From Chrysemys picta bellii (lineage: Eukaryota; Chordata; Testudines; Emydidae): 64,000 nt of DNA. Each line of letters opens with the position of its first letter. Position 1 is the stretch's first letter. The stretch is from positions 63,533,287-63,597,286 of the forward strand of contig NC_088792.1 in the NCBI RefSeq assembly GCF_011386835.1. Reading direction: 5' to 3'. A program made the translations under genes and the position numbers. Of this stretch, positions 1 to 11,656 are shown piece after piece. The notes below the pieces were generated by a model. It searched no databases, had not been told where the DNA came from, and saw only the letters and a list, made by a program, of their open reading frames with translations.

Positions 1-251
1 CGCCGAAGTGCCGCTGAAGATCCGGAGCGCTGCCGGGTGAGTAAAAATTAAAAAAGGAGCCTCTAGCCAGGTAAGGGATTCTCGGCCACTTGCCCCCACA
101 CTGGCGGCTCTGCCACTGGGCGCGGGGCCCTCTTAGGCGCGGGGCCCGATTCGGGGGAATTGGTGGAATTGGCCTAAAGCCAGCCCTGTGTATAAGAAAG
201 ACCCAAAAATCGGGTCTGTCCCTATAAAATCGGGACATCTGGTCACCCTAG
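1..251 (-). repeat. Composite MITE/SINE-like repeat, cut by the window edge
   Basis: On the minus strand this starts with AGGGTGACCAGATGTCCCG and a phrase about a flat 'gggaca-gaccc' motif that I recognise as a very abundant turtle short interspersed DNA element. At about position 190 it passes into a second GC-rich repeat beginning CAGGGCTGGCTTTAGGCC. The second unit probably inserted into the first. Neither encodes a protein. The left end is outside the window, so no target duplication can be checked. Confidence 0.5.
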
Positions 252-319
252 ATGTGACCCACGTAACACAAAGAGCTGCATATGTAGCCCACAATGGTAA
301 ATAGGTTGAGAACCACTGG
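252..319 (+). repeat. 3' end of a hAT-type MITE
   Basis: The stretch ends in GGTTGAGAACCACTGG, the terminal motif of hAT MITEs seen complete elsewhere in this window (for example 9080-9299). Only the terminal ~70 bp is present; the rest is missing or replaced by the repeat at 1-251. Confidence 0.45.
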
Positions 320-1690
320 ACTAAAGCATATTCCAAATGTATTCATTTGTTAAAATCAGCTTGTACCCCAAAAATAGACCACTAATCTGTAAAAAGAAAA
401 AACTTCGAAAGGGGTCTGTTTCCACCATCCTGTTTTATAATAGAAATGTTTGTCAGATCTCACTAAAATAACTAGCAATGTTACAACAGTCTGCTTCACA
501 AATATTCTTTGATATACAATTTGTTTGTACCTTTTTTGAAGTCTGTAGCTATCAAGATTACTCAAAAGTAGCCATTAAACAGGCACCTGCATCTTTTACT
601 CATCCATTTCCTTCTTCTCAAAAGGACAAACTCCCAAAATATTGATTTCATTATGAAAATCATTATGAAAATCGAAATTGCAAAAGTTAGTATCAAATCA
701 GAGAAGTCACACAAACCCTTCAAATATGTGAAAATATAGCAGTCAGCCATCTGACACTTCTGAATGGAAAATCCTTCCAAAGGCTTTTCAAGGCTGAGAT
801 AAAATTAGATGAGAAGAGAGACAAGTGCAATGGTTTCCAGGGTTAGAGACTTTAAAAAAGTCTACAGACATTGACCTCTGCCTTTCAAAAAATGTGATGT
901 ACACAGCACAAAATTTAAGTTACCTGAATTTAATGTGCAAGCAACTGGTTAAGGAAATCTGCATAGAAGCAAACCCAGCCACCAACTACAGCTCTTTCTG
1001 CCGCTTTCACATACCTGTCTGAGTGGATTGAAATCAATGCAGAAGAGGAAATGTGCTGGAAAGATTAATGAAAGCAGATTAATTTTCACTAATGTAACCA
1101 GCACAGCACCAGATTGGTTTTTAAATCTTTCCATAAAAAGTTATATGCTTAAACAAAAACACAAACAGAAGTGACAGAGGAAGTAGAGACTAATAACTGA
1201 GCATAAGAAGCAGAAATTCTACAAGTAACAGCACATCACAAGTGATATTTGAAACACTCATCCTAGTGTAATAGAAGAGCTAAATAGCTGCAGCATCTTT
1301 GTCTTGTCTGTAGCAGACTGCAAGCACTTCAAGGCACAGGCTGTCTTTTCCAGTGTTCTGAAGCAAGATGGATATGTACAGTACAGCTATTTATTAATAA
1401 GCAGTCTCAGCAAGACCATCCCCTATCTCTCTGGTTTTCCCCATGACCCCACCTCTATGTGAAAGGAGACCAAGAGACTCGGGGACTCTCAACCTGTGAA
1501 GATGTGAACAAGAGATCAGAGTCACCAGTGCTGATAACCAAATTGCCACAAGGCAACACACACACACTCCACAAGCCCTCTCCTAAAGAGAAACACGCGC
1601 AGGCCACTGCGCCAGACTCCAGTTGTGAGACGATGGGCAAGTGGCTTAGGCTGCCTGTGCCTCCGCTTTCCCATCTGTCAAGCGCGAGCG
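320..1690. other. No gene recognised; probably HYCC1 intron 1
   Basis: AT-rich sequence with no recognisable coding exon or repeat boundary. Short ORFs on both strands lack domain content. If the CpG island to the right is the HYCC1 promoter, this is the start of its first intron on the minus strand. Confidence 0.4.
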
Positions 1691-2460
1691 GAGGGGGTCC
1701 CTGGCTGCCTGTCGGGGCGCTGTGCGGGCACATCGCGGGGGCAGCGCTCCCAGACCCGCCAGCCCCAGGCGCTGCCCAGGCGCGCGGCAAACGCCTTGGG
1801 GCAGAGACCCTCTGTCGTCTCGCTGCGAGGGCGCCGGGAACACGCGGCCCCAAGCCCGGCACGAGCGATCACCTCAGTCCTCGCCGCTTGATGACCCAGG
1901 CCAGCACCAGTCGGGCTCGGCAGGCTCCGCAGACTGACCCCTGCTGCCGGCTTAGAGCCGGGGCAGCGCCTCCGCCGCCTCGGGTCAGGGCGCCCCAGCA
2001 GCAGCAGCACCAGCCACCCGCACTCCGAAGCCCGTCGGGCAGGGACACCCCAGCCCCAGGCGCGGCGGCGGGAAAGAGGGGGAACTCCGCTGCAGGGAGC
2101 GCCTGACAGCGCTCGGACCCGGGACTGGAGGGAGCCGGGAGGCCGGTACCTCCCCAAGCTGCCGTTACCCGGCGGTTCTAACAGTCCCAACGGCCAAAGT
2201 CTCCCAGCCCCGCCAAGAAAAGTTCCCTCAGCCCGAACAGCCGCTAGTCAGACTCACCCCTCCCGCCCAGCGGCGCCGCCGCTCCGGAGTCCGCCGCTCC
2301 CTCACCCCGAGACACCACCTCCCCTCCGCTCCGCTCACTGACTTACTAGCCTCGGGGTCTGCCTGGCGGCGAGGGGGGGACGTGAGGGGCCGACCCCGCC
2401 CAGCCTGTCCCTGCCTGGCTGCGGCGTCAGCCAATGCTGAGGCGACGAGCAGTCACGCTA
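1691..2460 (-). promoter_or_regulatory. HYCC1: CpG-island promoter, probably of HYCC1 (FAM126A)
   Basis: GC content and CpG density jump sharply here against an AT-rich background. The region holds GC boxes, CCAAT-type motifs near 2430 and 2585, and purine-rich tracts. Vertebrate promoters of housekeeping type look like this. In human and chicken HYCC1 lies head to head with KLHL7, and KLHL7 is on the plus strand at 50300, so a leftward HYCC1 promoter is expected here. No HYCC1 coding exon lies in the window, so the gene name rests on synteny and not on protein sequence. The long ORFs in both strands here are a by-product of high GC. Confidence 0.5.
2347..2440 (-). other. HYCC1: Putative untranslated first exon of HYCC1
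   Basis: On the minus strand the sequence GAGGCTA is followed at 2346-2341 by GTAAGT, a consensus splice donor, inside the CpG island. HYCC1 has an untranslated first exon in mammals, which fits a donor with no convincing ATG frame before it. The upstream boundary (about 2440) is only a guess at the transcription start. HYCC1 (hyccin) is part of the plasma-membrane complex that brings PI4KA to make phosphatidylinositol 4-phosphate. Confidence 0.4.
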
Positions 2461-3141
2461 GCCTATGGGATGGCACAGAGGGTGGGATTTAGAACGGGCT
2501 CCCCCCCTCCTTTTCCACTGGTTGGATCTGTGTGTGGGCGGGGATACAGGCTATGGGCGTGGTTTCCAGACTTCTCTCGACATCTGATTGACAGCAGAGG
2601 ATCCATTCAGCCCCCAGTGTTCTGGGGTCAGGGGCGGTGAGAGTGTCCTTCCCGTTCTCGTGCTGGTGCAGCTGCTCTGGTCTCTCAGGACACCGGGGCC
2701 GGGTGCCTTGACAGTGACACGGGAACGTGATCCTGTGAGATGCTGAGCTGCCTGGATGGCTGCTGCAGAGGAGGGGAGTGGAGGGACTCAGCATCTTGCA
2801 GCAGCGGTTCAGCACTTCCCATGATGGAGCCCAAAAGCATTAGAGGCCTCGACAACCTTAAGGCATGGATTACAGGGGAACTAATGGAAGCAAATCCATT
2901 CCCTTAGTCTCACTCTTAATCAGAGATGGGCCCAAACCACAAGATAGGTGCAAAACTGCCAGGCTCTATCTGTACAATACATACCAGCTCCTCTTTTAAT
3001 AACCCTTCTTAAAGGTAGCTAATCTATGTAGTATAGAAACTGTAGTGGCCACACACCCATTCCTTTATGTTCTGTTTTGCCTCTTATTTTTCGGTGTGCA
3101 TTTAAATCAGGGCAAGTACACTGGCTACCAAATAATGTGAA
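2461..3141. other. Intergenic DNA, nothing recognised
   Basis: The left 180 bp is still moderately GC-rich and could be the upstream flank of the divergent promoter; a weak plus-strand donor-like GGTGAGAGT lies near 2636. The rest is ordinary sequence with no repeat or exon that I can support. Confidence 0.4.
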
Positions 3142-3146
3142 CCATG

Positions 3147-4336
3147 TGTGACGTTGTGCAGTCTATATGGTTTTATAAAAACTTGATAATAAGTCAATAT
3201 AATGTAACTGAGATAGTTTTAGAGAAAATACGGTAATAAGTGAATGTAAGTAACTGGGATATGCCTCACGCAAAAGGTCTCTTGTAAGGTATCATTACAA
3301 AGCTTATAATCTACTGGGTGTGATCATCTGGTTTGTATAAATGTACCACTCTTGTATCTAAAACTAGAAATATAAAATGTAACTCTGAGGGCCTATTGTA
3401 ATTGTGTAAAGTGTGGACCATTAATGATGGTTTGGAATCTTGATGACTCCCATTGTCTGCAGATGGCTGTATTTACCTGTGAGTCTTCCTGTATATGTGT
3501 GTGCTGGCAAGTGAGTAATGAAGTCTTGCAGTGACATGTGATCATGTCACCTGAACTGGAATCCAGCTTTAACCTGGTGCTTTTCCAGTGAGGGGGGGTG
3601 GAAACCCAGAGAGACAAAGGATTCCCGCCTTATGCAAAAGATATATAAAGGGGGGGAAGAGAAGAGAGAGGAGAGAAGCCATCATGAGGAATCCCCTAGC
3701 TACCACCTGAGCTGCAACAAGAGCTGTACCAGGGGAAAGAATTGTGCCCAGGCCTGGAAGGTGTCCAGTCTGAGAAAAACTTACTGAAACATCTCTGAGG
3801 GTGAGATTATCTGTATTTAGTTTGATTAGGCATAGATTTGCGCATTTTATTTTATTTTGCTTGGTGACTTACTTTGTTCTGTCTGTTACTACTTTGAACC
3901 ACTTAGATCCTACTGTCTGTATTTAATAAAATCACTTTTTATTTAGTAATTTACTCAGAGTATGTATTAATACCTGGGGGAGCAAACAACTGTGCATATC
4001 TCTCTATCAGTGTTATAGAGGGCGAACAATTTATGAGTTTGCCCTGCATAAGCTTTATACAGGGTAAAACGGATTTATTTGGGTTTAGACCCCATTGGGA
4101 GTTGGGCATCTGAGTGCTAAAGACAAGCGCACTACTGCGAGCTGTTTTCGGGTAAGCTTGCAGCTTTGGGACAAGTGATTCAGACCCTGGGTCTGTGTCT
4201 GGAGCCAGACAGGAGTGTCTGGCTCAGCAAGACAGGGTGCTGGAGTCCTGAGCTGGCAGGGAAAACAGGAGCAGAAGTAGTCTTGGCACATCGGGTGGCA
4301 GCTCCCAAGGGGGTTTCTGTGATCCAACCCGTCACA
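3147..4336 (+). mobile_element. Solo LTR of an endogenous retrovirus
   Basis: The 1,190-bp unit begins TGTGACG and ends CGTCACA, perfect inverted termini. It is flanked by the 5-bp direct repeat CCATG (3142-3146 and 4337-4341), the target duplication of a retroviral integration. Internally there is a TATA-like ATATATAAA near 3640 and a polyadenylation signal AATAAA near 3923, so U3, R and U5 can be ordered left to right. No gag, pol or env sequence is attached, so the provirus was lost by LTR-LTR recombination. It resembles the nested LTR at 26764-28493 in its first few hundred bases. Confidence 0.85.
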
Positions 4337-4341
4337 CCATG

Positions 4342-5359
4342 TACACTTAAATTGTAACATAAATTATTAATAATAACCAATTAGCTCTACACTCCCTGAA
4401 TTCATTCACCACAGGTTCAGGAAACATTTCTTACTCAGACAAAATATTATTGTAATGAAATTTCAGGAAGAGCTTGATCCACTTTAAGGACTAATGTTTT
4501 CATTTGAGGATACAACTTGGCAAAAACAAAATCTTAACTCAAGATAAAAAAAATTGTCTCAGATTTGGAGCTCAAAATTCCATGAATTAAAAAAACCCAC
4601 TAAGGACCAATAGGCCTGAAATCTGTTAATTTCAACTTTCAGTCAGCTTTCAGGCACATTGGTGGGGTAGCATGAACAGCCACATATACTTGTTTTACTG
4701 TTCTCTATATCTCAACCAATTTTGATAATTGTTCAGAAATAAAAATAGGGTTGACAATGTAGGCAAATTATTACCTAAAGTGATCTGAAGTATGAGTTAC
4801 ACAGTCCTGACAAATAGATGCTTAAAATGGAAGTACTGACTGACCCTTACGTGGAGCATTCAGAAGCCTTAATGAGAACACCTCGCCTTTAATCTCCTCC
4901 ATTTATAAAAAATACATGTTAAATGTTGATCAGCGTTTTCAACTTTTTTATGTACATATGTATTGTCTTCTTACCAACCCCTTGGAAATTAAACAACTGT
5001 GATGGAGGATTTCAACTTTGCATCAATCATAAATAAGGCTTTTTTCTATCACAGACATTCTGTAATTTCAAAACCTACACTGTAAAAAGAAAAGATACTT
5101 CACTTTTAAAAATATAAAATTAAGTGATGTGGTCAAATTTATGCTGTTACAGTGGTGAGGAACAATACAAAATTAATTTTTTTTGCATAGTCATTTCTTT
5201 TTATGAATAACAATTTGGATGATAATGAAGAATTAATTTAAAATAAAATTAAAGGCACTTTATCATTTGTAAAAGTGTTATGAAGATTATGTATTAATCA
5301 TGAAAATATATCTACATAGGCGTTTCAAGGATTAATAAGGATTTAATGAGTCACTGTTG
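4342..5359. other. Intergenic DNA, nothing recognised
   Basis: AT-rich sequence without coding potential, terminal repeats or target duplications that I could identify. Confidence 0.5.
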
Positions 5360-5465
5360 TTAGTGCAATTTTACACATGGTGAAACTAAGGCATAGAGAT
5401 TTTTGACTTGCCAAAAGTTAAATGATAATCAGTGTCAGACCCAGCACTAGAATTCAGGATTGGGC
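5360..5465 (-). repeat. MIR/CORE-SINE-like fragment
   Basis: The phrase 'ttttacacatggtgaaac', then 'gaggcatagag' and 'cagacccagcactagaattcag', matches the antisense arrangement of the amniote MIR SINE. Old and diverged, with no clean ends. Confidence 0.5.
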
Positions 5466-5486
5466 CCTTTGACACTTACTTTATAA

Positions 5487-5704
5487 CAGGGGTTCTGAAA
5501 CTGGGGGTCGGGACCCCTCAGGGGGTCGCAAGCTTCTTACATGGGAGTTGCAAGCTGTCAGCCTCCACCCCAAGCCCCACTTTGCCTGCAGTATTTATAA
5601 TGGTGTTAAAAATATTTTAAAAGCATTTTTAATTGATTGAGGGGTCGCACTCAAAGGCTTGCTATGTGAAAGGGGTCACTACTAAAAAAGTTTGAAAATC
5701 ACTG
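5487..5704 (+). mobile_element. hAT MITE, about 218 bp
   Basis: It begins CAGGGGTTCTGAAACTGGGG and ends AAGTTTGAAAATCACTG, near inverted complements. The flanking octamers CTTTATAA and TTCTATAA are an imperfect 8-bp duplication. The interior, with a 'gggtcgcactcaaaggcttgc' phrase, matches the better-preserved copy at 9080-9299. Non-coding. Confidence 0.8.
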
Positions 5705-5967
5705 TTCTATAATGCTGTTTTCTCAAACAATTATTCATTTCAAAGCCCTGCCCTTATATATCATATGGACAATATTAACAGGTGAAGTACACCCTATGGT
5801 CCTGCACTAGTAGATACCTATGCTCACACAAAACTCTGTTGACTTCAACATATGTCTGTGATGTGTGGATCTCGTTGCAGAATTGGGGCCTTAGCCAGGT
5901 CTCTGTATTTACCTATTCATATCTTACTTGCTGAACTGGATGTATACTTGGATGTCTTGACATAGAT

Positions 5968-6372
5968 CGGGGTGGCCAACCTGTGGCTCCGGAGCCACAT
6001 GCGGCTCTTCAGAAGTTAATATGCAGCTCCTTGTATAGGCACCGACTCCGGGGCTGGAGCTATAGGCGCCAATTTTCCAATGCACTGCTCAACCCCTGGC
6101 TCTGCCACAGGCCCTGTCCCCACTCTACCCCTTCCCGCCCCCTCCCCTGAGCCTGCAGTGCCCTCGCTCCTCCCCTCTTCCCCCTTGAGCCTCCTGCACA
6201 CCACGAAACAGCTGATTGGAAGGTGCGGGAAGTGATGGGGAGGTGCTGATCAGTGCGTGGGAGGCGCTGGGAGGAGGGGAGCTGCTGGAGGGCTGCTGAC
6301 GTATTACTGTGGCTCTTTGACAATGTACATTGGTAAATTCTGGCTCCTTCTCAGGCTCAGGTTGCCCAGACG
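5968..6372 (+). mobile_element. hAT MITE, 405 bp, perfect 8-bp TSD
   Basis: The unit starts CGGGGTGGCCAACCTG and ends CAGGTTGCCCAGACG, imperfect inverted termini. It is bracketed by the exact octamer ACATAGAT at 5960-5967 and 6373-6380. The GC-rich centre gives chance ORFs on the minus strand with no homology I recognise. It is a different family from the 5487 and 9080 copies. Confidence 0.85.
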
Positions 6373-6380
6373 ACATAGAT

Positions 6381-8110
6381 GCACATAGAAGTATATAATC
6401 CAAGGTGTATTATTTTGTTTACAGTAAAATCTCTGATTACTTTTAAAGACCTGTCCATTTATAATTATTTATGCCTTCATTGCTCAGTTATTCATCTCTG
6501 CCACACTCCTAGTCTGTTACCACTGAAAAGTCTGAATTTAATAAGGTGGTAGTTTTTGTGACATGGGATAAAAATGCAAAGTGATTTTCCTTACTCAGGC
6601 TGGCAGCCGGAAGAGGTGGGGCTTATCAACCCCAATACTCCATGGTAAAGAGGAATGGGGACTGTTAGAGAGAATAATTTTAGGAATAACCAACTGGTTG
6701 TTTATGTTTAGTTAAGCTAAAAATAAAGGCTAATCTTAGGAAGAGGATAAATTTGAGTAACTCCAACAGGGCATGAGTCTTCTGCTTTAGACATATGTAA
6801 GTGACAGGCGATTCAGATGCAATGTGTGTACTGGGCAAGGAGCAGGGTGGATACTTCACCTGCATACAGTGAGGTAAGAGAGAGACTTTTTATTTATTTT
6901 TAATTCTATAGCTTGAAAGTGACTTAGAAGCAGCAACCATCCTGATTGCATCTATTAATTGCAAAAATGGTATAGCATGATCATAATCCTAAATGCTGCT
7001 AATCAGTTAGTAGTTTTATTGTTAGTGAAGCATTATGATTGTAATAGTTAACACAAGTAATGGTGTTATGAATCCCGTACAGTGATAAGAAGGTGAATAC
7101 CTCACACTGACAACACTGAGATTTTAGGGCATATTATCAAAATAAATTAGTTTGCCTTGTATTATCTTAACAGGTTTTAACACTGTTTAAACTATTTTGG
7201 TGCTTCAAGCATTTTTAAATGGCTTTCTAGGTATAGTGGCTTTGTAATGTTATTAATGGTCCACATACTTTCCCAGGAATGTGTGGATTCTTATTTCAGT
7301 AATCATATTTTTATTGCTGTGTGCACATGTGAACCGAATTTATTACCTTTTTTTCTTGTATTCGTTGCAGCTCTCTTATCGCTAGCAAAGGGCCATTTCA
7401 AATTACCTAGCAAGAGTTCCTTTCAGGCTGATAAGGACTACAAGGAATAAAAACTTCAGTTGCACTTCCACTGACAATTGCTGATACTTAATGCTGCCTT
7501 TAAAATAAGTGTTCCAGAAAGTTGTTTCATTATAGGTTTCAGAAAATATTTTTGTTCCCCAGGAAAATAATTTCTAGCCCTCAACTTCACTTGTTGGGTT
7601 AGCAGTTCATTCTGCACTAAAATAAATTTAGTTTTAATTTTAATTTCATATATTTAGATTGCAAACTACTGTGCATTTGTAAGCTTCTTTAAAAAGCAGA
7701 AATCCTTGATAACTAAATATTTAACTGTAATCTGGGGTCATATGATTAGGTACCCAGCGCTCAATTCAACTAGTAACACATTATTAAAATAACAAATCTG
7801 AGCCTTTTCTATGGAAAATCTGAAGTTATTTCTGGTTATATTATCTTATATCAAATCTATAGCATATGAGACATTCTAGAGGACACTGTTTAGAGAGGGG
7901 TACTGAAATTGGGACTCTTAAGACTTCTTGTTCATGGGTCACAGTTCAAATCTAGGTCAGGTCAGTAGCAGCTGGAAGTCATTACCATCTGATGGCCATT
8001 TGGTGGCCTGTGTGAATGGAGTAGTCAATTCTTCAGTTCCTAGCAGAAACTTATCCAAATCTCAGAACCAGATTCGAGGTGGACACCCATTGGAACCTTG
8101 GTTAGCAATC
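6381..8110. other. Intergenic DNA, nothing recognised
   Basis: Unique-looking, AT-rich. Scattered short frames show no domain, and I see no repeat termini. Confidence 0.5.
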
Positions 8111-8548
8111 TCAAAGAGATCAAGGACTGAGGCCCCAATCATGCAGACACTTAAACCTTTAAGTAGTTCCATTAAATAGAACTATTCATGTGTGAAGTTA
8201 CTTTCATACAAAGCAGTGGACTGAAGGACCACTGAAGTCAATAGAATGACTTCCATTGAATTCAATTAACTTTGGATAACTAAAAGTCTGCCAGGCTAGA
8301 GCCTGAATGAATTATACTCTGACCCTCAAATTGTCCTAGAATAGGGTGATGCATGGTAGTGGAAGATTGTGTGAAAGCTTGCAATTCCCCTACCTGTGCG
8401 TACTCCCTTCTAGCTATATAGAAGACTTCAGTCTTCAGGACTATCCGTTTGACATCTTTCACAAGGAATAAACTCAATAACAAAAAATGAGACCTTGTCA
8501 GAAAAAAAGTCACCAGAAAGCAGAGCTGTTTGGGAAACAGGATTTCCA
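8111..8548. repeat. Weak interspersed-repeat trace
   Basis: The part at about 8130-8260 carries phrases such as 'gaggccccaatcatgcagac' and 'actgaagtcaatagaatgac', typical of an old palindromic MITE of reptile genomes built around 'tcaatggga'. Termini are too decayed to define. Confidence 0.3.
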
Positions 8549-8900
8549 TTTCACAGAAAATTCTGACATTTCAAAATTTCCTTTTGTCCTGAATTGGAAC
8601 CAAAAGTCAAAATTCCCCACCAAACGAATATTCCAAAATATTTCATTTTGGGAACACTGAAACCAAATTATCAAAACAAAACATTTAGATCAGCTCAAAA
8701 CATTTTGTTTCAGCCTTATCATTTTGAATTTTAATATAATTAATATCAATATTTCAACAATGAATTAAATGATTTGATAATTTCCCATCACATTTTTTGA
8801 TAAAATCAAATATGGTCCCAGAAAACATTTCAATGTCATCGAATCAGCATTTTCTGACAAAATACTGTTCTGGAAAATGTTTGACCAGCTTTGCCAGAAA
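8549..8900. repeat. Unclassified AT-rich interspersed repeat
   Basis: The segment is dominated by 'tttcaaaa', 'attttgggaa' and 'catttcaatg' and ends 'gaaaatgtttgaccagcttt'. I recognise this ending from an abundant unclassified reptile repeat. A related, shorter stretch lies at about 40190-40310. No coding capacity or clear duplication. Confidence 0.35.
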
Positions 8901-9079
8901 GGTGGAGACTATATCTTTATAGTAGTTGCTTGGCTATCAAACTAAAAGATCAAAGATCATAGATACTAGTTTTATTTTTTTATAGTATCATAAAACATTT
9001 TAAATTACAAAAGCAAAATAATAAAAACAGTTACAAATGTTTTATTGATCAATTGACTGTACTTATGGTCCTCTTAAAG

Positions 9080-9299
9080 CAGGGGTTTTAAAACTGGGGG
9101 TTGAGACCCCTCAGGGGGTCACAAGGTTATTACATGAGGGGTCATGAGTGGTCAGCCTCCACCCCAAACCCCACTTTTCCTCCAGCATTTATAATGGTGT
9201 TAAATATATAAAAATGTGTTTTTAATTGATAAGGGGGGGTCGCACTCAGAGGCTTGCTATGTGAAAGGGGTCACCAGTACAAAACTTTGAGAACCACTG
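9080..9299 (+). mobile_element. hAT MITE, 220 bp, perfect 8-bp TSD
   Basis: It begins CAGGGGTTTTAAAACTGGGG and ends AAACTTTGAGAACCACTG, which are inverted complements with a few changes. The exact octamer TCTTAAAG flanks it (9072-9079 and 9300-9307), as expected for hAT transposition. Same family as 5487-5704. Confidence 0.88.
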
Positions 9300-9307
9300 T
9301 CTTAAAG

Positions 9308-11297
9308 GAACATTGTCAGCTTTAAAATCATATATTGGTACAGCAATTTTAAAAATCATTTCCTTAACTTTATAACAAATAACATGTTATATTATCAAAT
9401 CTGAAAGAATTTTTCAAACAATGTAATTTTATTTTTAACACATTTTTTTTGTCTCCTTTGTGCAGTTCACTTGCACTGGACTCGGACAATGGAAATACAC
9501 AAATCTATTTTGCATTTGTCTCTACTCAGTTTCTTTTTCCAGGTCTCATGTGCTTGCATAATGCTGCAATTAGTTGCAAATTCCTTCAGAGGAATATGTA
9601 CTTACTATATTTAAAAAACACTCAAATGGAATTTAAAACAAAATAATGGAAGCTTTTCTGCTGGGCTTAGGTTTTCAAATACTAATTTTCACAAAACCCA
9701 GATTTAGGGTTAAATTTGAGCTGATGGTGTATCTTTAAAGGCCAGTTCTCTAAACAAGATGCTCAATGCCAGAGTTTCACATAAATATGATTAACAGATA
9801 ATGTTCATAACCTTGGAGAATAGGAAGCAATAACTCTGATTTTGATTAAATACAGCAGGAAAGCATCTGCAAAGCATCTGATAACATCAAAAGCTATTAA
9901 TTCCACTGCCACAAATTTTACTCCTATTATACTGTATGACGAGATTTAAAAAAATGCAGCAACCAAATCAGAACCAATGCAAACCAAGAATAATATGTTC
10001 TTACCTTAAGAGGGCTAGAAAGTCCTTTGCTGACTTTCTCAGACTTTTTAGAGAACACATTGGGTTGTGGTTGGGAAGGGTAATAGAGCCAGCATGAGGT
10101 TAAAAATGAATTCTTACTTTTGCAGGGATAGGTCCCCAAAGTAAATTGTTTGTGAGTAGCATGTATATTGCATGCAATTGGATATATATAGGCCTGAATC
10201 TTGTCCTGCGATGAACAGATGCACTGGGGAGCAAGTGGTGGACAAGAATGCATAAAGATGTCCTTCCAATTTAGTGTGTCTACGCAGCAATGGGACAGAA
10301 TTTATAGCACTCAAGAGTGTACCACAGAATAAGGCTGGATTAAGGCAATCTGAGGCTCTAGTACACCATGACACAGGGCCCCTTGTGATTCCCATCCCTG
10401 CACTATGGCTCTGCCCACCATTTGGGGCACCAAGAGCAGGGCTATCATGCATCACACATTGTTTGACACTCCGGCATTTGTCAGCCCTGTAATGCCTGCC
10501 TTAGTCAAAATTTCACGCATCCAGCTAAACAGTAGCAGGGGCTGCAGTTCCTCCTGATGGACTCTATTGTACATGGTTATGGAGTGTGGCAGCAGCAGAA
10601 CAAGAGCAAGCAGGGAGAGATGGGGGCTGGATGCGGAGCAGAGAAGGCATGAGTGAAGAATGGAAAAAGCTGATTTGGGGAAGGGAAAAACAGGACAAGC
10701 TGTGCCAGGACCCAAAACCTCAAGGATCCTTGGCCTCCCATTGCATGAAGCTTGTCTTGCTGCTCAGAGTGTAGAAAAACAGAGGACTTCATTTAGTACG
10801 GATGTCAAACAAGATAACAACTTCACTAGTTCTATAGCCACACATTTTTAGGGTGAAGTTTATGGTTATGTGCCAATTAAATTCAAATATGCAAATTACC
10901 TCATTAAATGTCATCCATGGAGCTGCACAAAACTTGGCAGCTATGTGAGAGCACCTTGCCATCCCAGGGAAGTGGGGGCTGTAGTATGGGGCTCCCTTTT
11001 CCTCAGCCCCAGGAGCATTAGCTCAGGGGCGGCTCTGCAGTACATACACCAGCATCTGGGATTTATGGGATTTGATAGGTGGACCAGGTCTCATGCACTC
11101 TTCTCCTCTGGTGGAGAACAAAGGTTAACAGAGTATGCTAGTGAGTGTTGAAATTCACACCTCTCAGAGTTATTGTTTCAGGCTCTCTGCTGACTCAGAC
11201 AGATATCTCTGCATCTGTTACTCTTGGGTCACATTTTCAAGCTTTTGTTTGTAATCACAAGGATTAGAAAAATCTTAGCATTTAAACAGAAAAAAAC
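9308..11297. other. Intergenic DNA with one short duplicated motif
   Basis: No exon or transposon boundary is evident. A stretch of about 50 bp at 9715-9770 recurs at 19098-19148. The part at about 10280-11150 is somewhat GC-richer and may contain decayed repeats, but I could not define any. Confidence 0.4.
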
Positions 11298-11505
11298 AGT
11301 TACTCACCTTTGTAACTGTTGTTCTTCGAGATGTGTTGCTCATATCCATTCCAATTAGGTGTGCGCGCGCTGCATGCACGATCGTCGGAGAATTTTCTAC
11401 CCTAGCAACACCCAGTGGCTCGGCTGTGGAGCCCCCTGGAGTGGCGCCTTCATGGCACTGGATATATACCCCAGCCGACCCAGCGCCCCCTCAGTTCCTT
11501 CTTGC
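11298..11505 (+). repeat. DIRS inverted terminal repeat, 3' side
   Basis: From about 11339 to 11505 this matches the reverse complement of 17304-17470. Shared landmarks are CCAATTAGGTG, GGAGAATTTTCTACCCTAGC and GGATATATACCCCAGCCGAC. Differences are mostly transitions. The outermost ~40 bases (GTTACTCACCTTTGTAACTG onward) differ from the other end, as is usual for DIRS termini. Confidence 0.85.
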
Positions 11506-11546
11506 CGGCTACTCCGACAGTGGGGAAGGGGGGCAGGTTTGGAATG

Positions 11547-11645
11547 GATATGAGCAACACATCTCGAAGAACAACAGTTACAAAGGTGAGTAACCGTTTT
11601 TTCTTCTTCAAGTGCTTGCTCATATCGATTCCAATTAGGTGACTA
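11547..11645 (+). repeat. DIRS internal complementary region
   Basis: The first half (11547-11592) is the reverse complement of the left terminus at 11300-11345. The second half (11601-11642) matches the minus-strand reading of the right terminus (17490-17450). In the DIRS model this region templates joining of the two ends into a circle before integration. Confidence 0.85.
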
Positions 11646-11656
11646 CCAAGCCTTAC

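Noticed and set aside
1455..2190. Long overlapping ORFs (up to 215 aa) on both strands
   Set aside because: They lie in a CpG island where stops are rare by composition. They show no domain and low-complexity Ala/Pro/Arg content.
6016..6403. Minus-strand ORFs up to 92 aa
   Set aside because: They are inside the MITE at 5968-6372, which is bracketed by an exact 8-bp duplication.
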